In this document: one piece after another, positions 1 to 4,707 of the stretch | Numbering within the stretch: position 1 is the stretch's first letter | How the letters are laid out: the number at the start of each line of letters is the position of its first letter | Assembly: GCA_031270515.1 (NCBI GenBank) | Contig: JAISXM010000005.1 | Span: 1-5,147, forward strand | Direction: 5' to 3' | Length of the DNA: 5,147 bases | Origin: Holosporales bacterium | GTDB taxonomy: Bacteria > Pseudomonadota > Alphaproteobacteria > BNTO01 | Position numbers and translations under genes: made by a program | The notes under the pieces: model-generated | Told to the model about the DNA's origin: nothing | What the model saw: the letters and a program-made list of their open reading frames with translations, nothing else | Databases searched by the model: none

Positions 1-105
1 CAGAGAATTCGTACAGTCGGCGAATTCTTTAATACATTACAAGAGGCAATTATTAAATGTTTTAGATATACTGCAGATGAAATAAAAGATTTGCACGGTT
101 TTTAA
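1..105 (+). CDS. C-terminal end of an unidentified protein, possibly an IS630-type transposase (5' partial)
   Basis: Frame 1 is open from the window edge to a TAA at 103-105 and encodes the last 34 residues of a protein. The tail begins QRIRTVGEFF and ends ADEIKDLHGF. An aromatic/AI..CF pattern followed by an EI..L..F ending resembles the tail of some IS630-type DDE transposases, but this is from memory of family patterns and the catalytic part lies outside the window. It could equally be the end of another protein. The gene stops only 8 bases before the extended -10 of the next gene, and no terminator hairpin is seen between them. That it is coding is fairly likely; its identity is weak. Confidence 0.4.
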   Translation, partial: QRIRTVGEFFNTLQEAIIKCFRYTADEIKDLHGF

Positions 106-112
106 AGTGCTT

Positions 113-121
113 TGCTATAAT
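113..121 (+). promoter_or_regulatory. Extended -10 promoter of the first Sel1 gene
   Basis: TGC followed by a perfect TATAAT (116-121) forms an extended -10 box. A weak -35 (TTGCAC, 91-96) lies 19 bases upstream; an extended -10 does not need a good -35. Transcription would start near 128, giving a leader of about 29 bases to the ATG at 157, which has GGAG at 150-153 ahead of it. Confidence 0.6.
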
Positions 122-156
122 TAAAAACAAACAATTAGCGCTAGACATCGGAGTCT

Positions 157-1550
157 ATGCACAGGCGCAATTACGCTGTGGGTGCTGTTTTTTTTTCGGG
201 CTTGGAGTTGCTAAAGATAAAACAGCGGCAGCCCAGTATTTCAAATCTAGTGCGGATCAAGGATATGCCCCGGCGCAATACAACGTTGGGGTATGTTTGG
301 AGACAGGGAATGGAGTTGCGCTGGATATGAGAGCAGCAGCCCAGTATTACAAACTTAGTGCGGATCAAGGATATGCCCCGGCGCAATACGGCTATGGGAT
401 CTGTTTGGAAAGAGGGGCTGGAGTTGCGCAGGATATTGTAGCCGCAGCCCAGTGTTACAAACTTAGTGCTGACCAAGGATATGCCCTTGCGCAAAACAGC
501 TATGGGATGTGTTTGGACATAGGGGATGGAGTTCCGCAAAATGAGTTCGAGGCAGCAAAATATTACAAATTTAGTGCTGACCAAGGAAATGCTTTCGGGC
601 AGTGTAACTATGGGTTCTGTTTGGAATACGGAAGGGGAATTGCGCAAAGTAGTGAAGAGATAGCAGAATACAACGAACGTAGTGCTGCCCAAGTATATGT
701 ACTGGCGCAGTGCAACTATGGGTGTAGAAGGGGAGTTCAAAAACATGGGTACGTTTTGAAATGTAGAAGTGGAGTTCAAAAATATGAAGTAGAAGCAGCC
801 CAGTACTATAAGCTTAGTGCTGACCAAGGGAATGCTCAAGGGCAGTACAACTATGGGAGATGTTTGCAATACGGAATTGGAGTTGATAAAAAGGACGTTG
901 CGAAAAATTTAGAATACGCCGCCAAGTATTACAAACTTAGCGCTGACCAAGGGAATGCGAATGGGCAGTCTGCCTTTGGACTTTGTTTGCACGGCGGAAT
1001 TGGAATTGCGAAAGATGTAATATGCGCCGTCACGTACTACAAGCTTAGTGCTGACCACGGGAATGCTGCTGGGCAGTACGCCTATGGATTCTGTTTGCAA
1101 TACGGAGAGGGAATTGAGAAAAATTTGAACGAAGCGGTAAAGTATTACAAACTTAGTGCTGATCAAGAAAAGTATTTTTGGAGAAAACATGATTACTCTC
1201 AGATCTTCTTGATCGACGATGATCAAATTGAACGAAATCCAAGAGAAGCACACAAGTATTACAAACTTCTTGCTGACCGAGGGGATGCTTCTGCGCAGTG
1301 CAGGTATGGGCGCTGTTTGGAAGGCGGATTTGGAGTTGATGAAGATTTCGAAGCAGCAGTAAAGTATTACAAACTTAGTGCTGACCAAGGGGATGCTTCT
1401 GCGCAGTACATGTATGGGCGCTGTTTGGAAGGCGGAATTGGAGTTGATAAAGATTTCGAAGCAGCAGTAAAGTATTACCAACTTAGTGCTGACCAAGGAA
1501 ACTGCCATGCGAGATTCAAATTGATAATTTTGGGCAAAATTAGACCATAG
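157..1550 (+). CDS. Sel1-repeat (TPR-like) protein, about 12 repeats; start out of frame at a T9 tract
   Basis: This is a tandem Sel1-repeat protein with a period of 36 residues (108 bases) and consensus AA.YYKLSADQGNA.AQ..YG.CLE.G.GV. Sel1 repeats form alpha-solenoids that act as protein-binding scaffolds and are common in host-associated bacteria. The repeat frame (positions divisible by 3) is open from 81 to the TAG at 1548-1550. It has no ATG or GTG before the body, and its first usual start codon is TTG at 297. The only well-placed ATG (157, GGAG at 150-153, promoter at 113-121) is in the neighbouring frame. It would join the repeat frame by a -1 slip, or one extra T, at nine T's (188-196), giving 464 residues with a basic, hydrophobic N-terminus (MHRRNYAVGAVFFFGLGVA). 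Repeats 5, 9 and 10 are degenerate, while repeats 11 and 12 are almost identical. It could be slippage-gated, phase-variable, or a 5'-truncated pseudogene. Confidence 0.75.
188..196 (+). repeat. Homopolymer T9 at the frame junction of the Sel1 gene
   Basis: Nine consecutive T's lie inside the first Sel1 repeat. In the frame of the ATG at 157 the codons at 190 and 193 are both TTT, so T TTT TTT at 189-195 is a correctly phased -1 slippery heptamer. Slipping there, or gaining one T, moves translation from the ATG frame into the Sel1 frame (next codon GGG at 198). The tract is in register with other repeats without any indel, so it arose by substitution within the repeat. Confidence 0.7.
723..786 (+). 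repeat. Local 39-bp duplication inside the Sel1 gene
   Basis: Two copies of a 25-base motif (723-747 and 762-786) lie 39 bases apart and differ at two positions. Each encodes a version of CRRGVQK / CRSGVQK. The offset is a multiple of three, so the frame is kept, but the duplication distorts Sel1 repeats 5 and 6 by adding 13 residues. Confidence 0.65.
1282..1499 (+). repeat. Two almost identical 108-bp Sel1 units
   Basis: The last two full Sel1 units share long exact runs such as ATGGGCGCTGTTTGGAAGGC and differ at only a handful of bases. Earlier units are more diverged, so this pair is a recent tandem duplication or has been homogenised by gene conversion. Confidence 0.7.
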
Positions 1551-1597
1551 CTACGCCATTTCTGGATAGTGCAGCCAAAAGTGAGACGGACCAAGGC
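1551..1597 (+). pseudogene. Relic of a further Sel1 repeat after the stop codon
   Basis: Downstream of the TAG at 1548, a shifted frame (starting 1544) reads ..DSAAKSETDQGKAQLRL.., which mirrors the AAKYYKLSADQGNAQAQ part of a Sel1 unit. The gene probably once had another unit that was lost by a frameshift near 1500-1550. The relic runs into the terminator hairpin. Confidence 0.4.
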
Positions 1598-1624
1598 AAA
1601 GCGCAGCTTAGACTGCGCTTTTTT
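1598..1624 (+). terminator. Rho-independent terminator of the first Sel1 gene
   Basis: AAAGCGCAG (1598-1606) pairs perfectly with CTGCGCTTT (1613-1621) around the six-base loop CTTAGA. A run of six T's (1619-1624) overlaps and follows the 3' arm. The shape suits plus-strand termination. In the minus direction, after tdk, only three T's follow the stem, so it would be weak for that gene. Confidence 0.8.
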
Positions 1625-1654
1625 CTGTTCAGCCCAGAATTGGTTTAGCTATCA

Positions 1655-2209
1655 TTACGTTTGTTCTTCGCCATCGTGATACGTGAACCAACATTTTCTA
1701 CAAACCGACACGTACTTGTCTTGCCCAATGTCTTCGTCCGCGGTGCCCGCGCTTGGTGCAATTCGGCGCGCCATTGTGGCCTTTTTCCCGCATTTGCAGA
1801 TCGTCCGTATCTCTCGCAATTCGTCTGCAAGCCCCAACAGCGCGGATGAGCCTTCGAAGACGTGAGCTTGCCAAGACGTGCGCAATCCGTAACACATGAC
1901 GGGGACGCCTTTTAGTGAGGCAATTCTACATAGGTCGAATACTTGCTTGTTCGTTAAAAATTGTGCTTCGTCAATTAATATAACGGCGACATTTGATACT
2001 TCTACGTCGAGAAATGAGTATTCTTTGTTAAATATTTCGCTTTTCCTGGATATTCCTAAGCGGCTACGACAGCTTCCTTTGTCATCGCATCCTTCATATG
2101 TGAATACAAGTGGTTTCAGGCCCCACGATTCGTAGTTGTGGGCCACTTGCAGTAAATACGTTGTTTTGCCTGCATTCATTGCGCCGTACGTAAAGATTAA
2201 CTTTGCCAT
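1655..2209 (-). CDS. tdk: Thymidine kinase (type II, TK1 family)
   Basis: Cytosolic thymidine kinase of 184 residues, which phosphorylates thymidine to dTMP with ATP in pyrimidine salvage. The P-loop GAMNAGKT is at residues 9-16. The DEAQF motif at 80-84 contains the catalytic-base Glu81. The substrate-lasso region begins at YGLRT (107-111). The zinc ribbon is formed by CKCG (138-141) and CRKC (170-173), the latter within the conserved ending YVSVCRK. Length matches the usual 185-205 residues of the bacterial family. The ATG at 2209 is chosen because AAGGAG lies 5 bases ahead of it; an in-frame TTG at 2236 would add nine residues and lies upstream of that site. It follows the second Sel1 gene after 43 bases on the same strand, so co-transcription is likely. 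All key residues are present and the gene appears functional. A salvage kinase fits a host-dependent lifestyle, but that is inference. Confidence 0.95.
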   Translation of the reverse strand: MAKLIFTYGAMNAGKTTYLLQVAHNYESWGLKPLVFTYEGCDDKGSCRSRLGISRKSEIFNKEYSFLDVEVSNVAVILIDEAQFLTNKQVFDLCRIASLKGVPVMCYGLRTSWQAHVFEGSSALLGLADELREIRTICKCGKKATMARRIAPSAGTADEDIGQDKYVSVCRKCWFTYHDGEEQT

Positions 2210-2214
2210 TGTGT

Positions 2215-2220
2215 CTCCTT
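2215..2220 (-). promoter_or_regulatory. Ribosome binding site of tdk
   Basis: AAGGAG sits 5 bases before the ATG at 2209. It is stronger than anything ahead of the alternative TTG at 2236 and decides the start. Confidence 0.85.
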
Positions 2221-2280
2221 TATCACAAATTAACAAACGCCTTCATCGGCTATCACAAATTAACCAGCGCCTCCTGCGCC
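2221..2280 (-). repeat. 30-bp tandem duplication at the sel1/tdk junction
   Basis: Positions 2221-2250 and 2251-2280 match at 24 of 30 bases, including 14 identical bases at one edge. The 2251-2280 copy encodes the last residues and stop of the second Sel1 protein (ALVNL-TGA). The other copy repeats this ending in the intergenic gap as the seven-codon frame MKAFVNL (2246-2223), just ahead of the tdk ribosome site. Confidence 0.7.
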
Positions 2281-2972
2281 ATCTCATACCCCGCATCCGC
2301 AGACAGCTTGAGCCATCGCTTCGCTGCCTTTGGATCATCCCGATTCAAGAACATCATTCCCAAATTATACTGCGCGTTTGGCAAACCTTGCTCTGCTGCT
2401 TTCTTGCACCACTCAAACGCCACCTCCTCGTCAATCTCCACTCCTATGCCACACGCATAAAACGTCGCAACCCCATACTGCGCATACGGATCCCCATTCT
2501 CTGCGGCTATTGTGTACCACGTCATTGCTTCGGCGTAGTTTTCCTCGTCCTCATACATCCGCCCTATCGCATATGCAGATTCGACCCAACCAAGATCAAA
2601 CGCCTTCCTATAACACTCAAGCGCTTTGTCACGATCCATTTCGACGCCAAACTCGCCTTTTTCGTATATGTTCCCCAAGTTATGATACGCCATATAGCAA
2701 TCTTGCTCGGCCGACTTGCGTATCCACTCCAGCCCCAAATCCACATTTGTCTTGGTGCCTGTCCCGCTTAAGTACGCCCCAGACACATTTAGCTGCCCCC
2801 AAGGGCAACCTAGCTCTGCGGCCTTTAGGTAGTAACGAAAGCCTTTTTCAATGTCCTCATCCACGCCATCTCCTGTGGAATACATGACTCCAAGGGTGGT
2901 TAGGGCTTCTGTGTCTCCTTTGTCTGCGCGCTCTATCAGCTTGTTCAATTTTCTATTACCAAATAATCCCAT
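2253..2972 (-). CDS. Sel1-repeat protein, about 6 diverged repeats
   Basis: A 239-residue protein built almost entirely of Sel1 repeats, starting near residue 19 (GDTEALTTLGVMYSTGDGV) and ending with a half unit (GYEMAQEALVNL). Repeat hallmarks are A...LG.MY..G.GV, W..KAAE.G and AQYNLG. The N-terminus (MGLFGNRKLNKLIERADKG) is charged, with no signal peptide or membrane segment, so a cytoplasmic scaffold or adaptor is the likely role; no partner can be named. The repeats are old and diverged, unlike those of the plus-strand Sel1 gene, and the two proteins share only the repeat type. The ATG at 2972 has only a weak GAGA four bases ahead. A TATAAT box at 2990-2995 would start transcription about 11 bases upstream. 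tdk follows 43 bases downstream. Confidence 0.9.
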   Translation of the reverse strand: MGLFGNRKLNKLIERADKGDTEALTTLGVMYSTGDGVDEDIEKGFRYYLKAAELGCPWGQLNVSGAYLSGTGTKTNVDLGLEWIRKSAEQDCYMAYHNLGNIYEKGEFGVEMDRDKALECYRKAFDLGWVESAYAIGRMYEDEENYAEAMTWYTIAAENGDPYAQYGVATFYACGIGVEIDEEVAFEWCKKAAEQGLPNAQYNLGMMFLNRDDPKAAKRWLKLSADAGYEMAQEALVNL

Positions 2973-3119
2973 AAAATCTCATATGTTTAATTATATTCCA
3001 ACATTTATACCTTCTTGATAAAAGAAGATTTAGCTTATGTACTGACTATTAGAATAAACTCCCAATTTTTGTTACGTGCATACATACCCAATCACAAAAA
3101 GAATGGCTGGGTATATACT
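2973..3119. other. AT-rich intergenic region between the sel1 start and MITE copy A
   Basis: No coding frame is visible. It holds the candidate promoter of the minus-strand sel1 gene and an interrupted palindrome at 3084-3114 (ATACCCA ... TGGGTAT, 7-bp arms, 17-base loop), whose TACCCA/TGGGTA ends resemble the ends of the adjacent MITE. Confidence 0.5.
2990..2995 (-). promoter_or_regulatory. Likely -10 box of the sel1-tdk operon
   Basis: A perfect TATAAT on the minus strand lies 17 bases ahead of the ATG at 2972. No convincing -35 lies 16-18 bases upstream. A second -10-like TATAAA is at 3004-3009. In this AT-rich gap such boxes can arise by chance. Confidence 0.4.
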
Positions 3120-3205
3120 TGCCCATAAAAACAATTTGAATTTTTACCCTAACCTAAGCCTTATAACACAACAAACTTAAAATCGTTTGTTATGGGGACC
3201 CGGTA
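3120..3205 (-). mobile_element. MITE-like palindromic element, copy A (86 bp)
   Basis: The reverse complement of this segment matches 4618-4701 at about 74 of 84 positions with a 2-base gap (hand alignment). It begins TACCGGGTCCCCATAAC and ends GTTTTTATGGGCA on the minus strand. Its arms (CCATAA.AAAC ... ) are inverted repeats, so it can fold into a long hairpin. The flanks (tatact at 3114-3119, tatatc at 3206-3211) are only roughly alike, so any target duplication has eroded. It lies directly after the stop codon of the lpxK homologue and could act as its transcript end. It encodes no transposase. Confidence 0.75.
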
Positions 3206-3209
3206 TATA

Positions 3210-4169
3210 TCAGCCGAAGCTTGTAGTCTTAGGTCGAATAATATCATCCCTGTGAATCACCTTCACAATTGTGTTTACCAACGCAGCATCAACATTCAGC
3301 GACATAGGGAACACATGTACCTGGCGGCGCATCTTCTTCGACAAAAACGGAGCATCCTTATCACTTGTCACCAGAATGCTACCACTTGATGCGGCCATCT
3401 TCAATAGCGCCTGCAATTGCTTTTCTTGGCGCTGCATATGAAGCAACGGGACGAACCCTTTGACATTATACCGATGCTTTAGCAGCGAATGGTAAAACGC
3501 CCCCGAATCGTGCAAGCCCGTAAAGCCAAACACGCTGGCGCCGGGTACATTTTGCGCCGGGATGCACCATTCTACGAAGTACACGCTCTGGTTCATTTGT
3601 CTCAAATCGTGGATATTGTCGTGGGACAAAGTGATGATCCCGTCCGATTTAGCAAGCAATCCCGACGCCGAAACGTTTGCGCCCAAGTCTCGCTCTACTA
3701 AAGCTATGGAAAACGTCGCTATTTGGTCATATCGCTCGGAGCGCTCATTCAGCAGCAGGACGCTTGCGCCCGCATGCGCCGCCGCCGCCGCAGCCGTTTG
3801 TGGGGAGCTACATATCCAAGTCGGCACAGTTTGACTCAATATGAACGCATCCTCCCCTATGCCGTTGGGCGACGACGGGGCAGTCACCAGGCGCGCTTGG
3901 CGGACATTCATGCTGCGGATCCATACGTGCGGGTTGTGCCCATGAACGGTCAGCTGCTCGGCAAGAGATAAAATCACGCCCATTTTTTCGACGGCCAGCG
4001 TAGATTTCTCAATGCTGTCAATTGCAATCAAAGGAATCGGGGCGGGGGTTATGGATTTCGCGCGAATCGACCTTTTGAAGCAACGCATCAACCCTATGAC
4101 ACATCGCTTACGGCACCTTCGCATGGACCACATTAATTTTTGCGCCGTACGCAAAGTCGCTCTCGTCAT
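3210..4169 (-). CDS. LpxK-like protein (tetraacyldisaccharide 4'-kinase homologue) with degraded active site
   Basis: The 319-residue product aligns by eye along the LpxK family, which phosphorylates the lipid A disaccharide at the inner membrane and is usually 320-340 residues. Conserved stretches are PAPIPLIAI (42-50, LpxK PVPVICVGN), LAEQL..HGHNPHV (69-82), GEDAFILS..VPTW (105-118), FGFTGLHDSGAFYHSL (214-229), and ILVTSDKD (265-272, LpxK VTTEKDA). The working motifs are gone. The P-loop GG.GKTP reads LAVEKMG (58-64), SRGYG reads IRSMN (84-88), DDGFQ reads NERSE (141-145), the PAGPLREP segment is missing, and DHHPY is absent. So it should lack kinase activity: either a pseudoenzyme or a gene in decay that has not yet gained stops. 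The start is uncertain. ATG 4169 lies inside the upstream small frame, and ATG 4124 or 4088 are alternatives; none has a strong ribosome site. The stop falls 4 bases beyond MITE copy A. Confidence 0.65.
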   Translation of the reverse strand: MTRATLRTAQKLMWSMRRCRKRCVIGLMRCFKRSIRAKSITPAPIPLIAIDSIEKSTLAVEKMGVILSLAEQLTVHGHNPHVWIRSMNVRQARLVTAPSSPNGIGEDAFILSQTVPTWICSSPQTAAAAAAHAGASVLLLNERSERYDQIATFSIALVERDLGANVSASGLLAKSDGIITLSHDNIHDLRQMNQSVYFVEWCIPAQNVPGASVFGFTGLHDSGAFYHSLLKHRYNVKGFVPLLHMQRQEKQLQALLKMAASSGSILVTSDKDAPFLSKKMRRQVHVFPMSLNVDAALVNTIVKVIHRDDIIRPKTTSFG

Positions 4170-4239
4170 TATCAGGCCTAATGCTAAGAAGGTATACTAG
4201 CTTTCCGGTTTTATCAACCTTGTCGAGAATGCTTTTCAC
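4108..4239 (-). CDS. Small hypothetical protein (43 residues) ahead of the lpxK homologue
   Basis: This frame starts at GTG 4239, has GAGGA 5 bases ahead on the minus strand, and ends at TAA 4108-4110. The product begins MKSILDKVDKTGKLVYLLSI and ends YGAKINVVHAKVP, with no signal peptide or membrane segment. I do not recognise a family. It overlaps the 5' end of the lpxK-like frame by up to 62 bases (17 bases if that gene starts at ATG 4124), which suggests translational coupling. It may instead be the surviving start of a longer gene cut by decay. It rests mainly on its ribosome site, which is better than any ahead of lpxK. Confidence 0.45.
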   Translation of the reverse strand: MKSILDKVDKTGKLVYLLSIRPDNDESDFAYGAKINVVHAKVP

Positions 4240-4468
4240 GGGCGTCCTCACGAAAAATTTTTAATAAGAACCCTTGGCTTGCAAAGACTCAAGTAACGTC
4301 AAATGAGCGCTACAGCGGAACACCATAAAAAACCAGCAGCGCCTTGCTTTAAAAATATTGTGGATGTGTGCAGGTTCATAACATATGAGACAATTAGACC
4401 CTAACCTTGACCCACAACTTGACGCCGGCTAGAATGCTCGCGTGAGTATTTGAAAAGCGACGGCAAAA
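4240..4468. other. Intergenic region with the presumed left end of the Tn5-type element
   Basis: No coding frame is convincing here. A 10-base AT palindrome (AAAAATTTTT) lies near 4253-4262. A short imperfect hairpin AATGCTC-GCGT-GAGTATT lies at about 4433-4450, shortly before the transposase ATG; such stems near IS ends can block readthrough. The IS terminus itself cannot be placed because the matching right end is outside the window. Confidence 0.4.
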
Positions 4469-4633
4469 ATGCGGTCATTCGCATCAGAATTCAGTAGTCT
4501 CAATTTCGGAGTAAAATTAAAAGAACGCTTCATAAAAACGATGGAAACTTTAGGGGCATCCCCGCAAAAGTCAATATATTTGGCCAGCCACAATCGCGCT
4601 GAAGCCAAGGCGATCTATACCGGGTCCCCATAA
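4469..4633 (+). CDS. Transposase N-terminal fragment (54 codons, remnant)
   Basis: This open frame runs from ATG 4469 through the N-terminal domain and the left target copy, then four MITE-encoded residues (TGSP) to TAA. It is the 5' fragment of the broken transposase. It carries no catalytic residues. Only a weak ribosome site precedes it. Confidence 0.6.
   Translation: MRSFASEFSSLNFGVKLKERFIKTMETLGASPQKSIYLASHNRAEAKAIYTGSP
4612..4617 (+). repeat. Left target site duplication GATCTA of MITE copy B
   Basis: The same six bases recur at 4702-4707 directly after the element. The bases outside the two copies differ (c/a on the left, t/c on the right), so the duplication is exactly six bases. 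Confidence 0.8.
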
Positions 4634-4701
4634 CAAACAATTTGAAGTGCGTTGTAGTAAGGCTTAAACTAGGATAAAAATTCAAATTGTTTTTATGGGT
4701 A
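4618..4701 (+). mobile_element. MITE-like palindromic element, copy B (84 bp) inserted in the transposase
   Basis: The element runs from TACCGGG to GGGTA and is flanked by an exact 6-base duplication GATCTA (4612-4617 and 4702-4707). Removing 90 bases restores the codons A-I-Y-R-M-L-G-N expected in this transposase family, so the boundaries are well supported. The arms CCATAACAAACAATTTGAA and TTCAAATTGTTTTTATGG pair over 18 bp with one bulged C. It has no coding capacity for a transposase. The net 90-bp gain keeps frame but brings a TAA at 4631. Copy A is in the opposite orientation. Confidence 0.85.
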
Positions 4702-4707
4702 GATCTA
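4702..4707 (+). repeat. Right target site duplication GATCTA of MITE copy B
   Basis: Second copy of the 6-base duplication. It is followed by CCGCATG, which continues the transposase reading frame. Confidence 0.8.

Noticed and set aside
171..1508. Two long minus-strand open frames (171-869 and 909-1508) opposite the Sel1 array
   Set aside because: Both are periodic translations of the complement of the Sel1 repeats (recurring VSTKFVIL), a by-product of repeated codons lacking stops on the other strand. The plus strand has a family match, promoter and terminator.
198..1547. Direct repeats every 108 bases as a possible CRISPR or satellite array
   Set aside because: The whole unit, not a short repeat with unique spacers, is conserved; it is codon-periodic and encodes Sel1 units.
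2209..2236. TTG at 2236 as the tdk start
   Set aside because: It would place the strong AAGGAG inside the coding sequence and add nine residues absent from the family N-terminus.
2136..2887. Plus-strand frames over tdk and the second Sel1 gene (2136-2771, 2330-2887)
   Set aside because: They lie opposite well-supported genes, have odd composition rich in His, Ser, Pro and Arg, and have no recognisable domain or ribosome site.
3489..3971. Plus-strand frames opposite the lpxK homologue
   Set aside because: The minus frame is far longer and aligns with LpxK over its length; the plus frames show no family features.
3120..4701. The two inverted MITE copies as ends of one composite transposon carrying lpxK
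   Set aside because: Copy B has matched 6-bp duplications on its own two sides and its flanks are continuous transposase sequence, so it inserted alone. The segment between the copies did not move as a unit or invert after that insertion.
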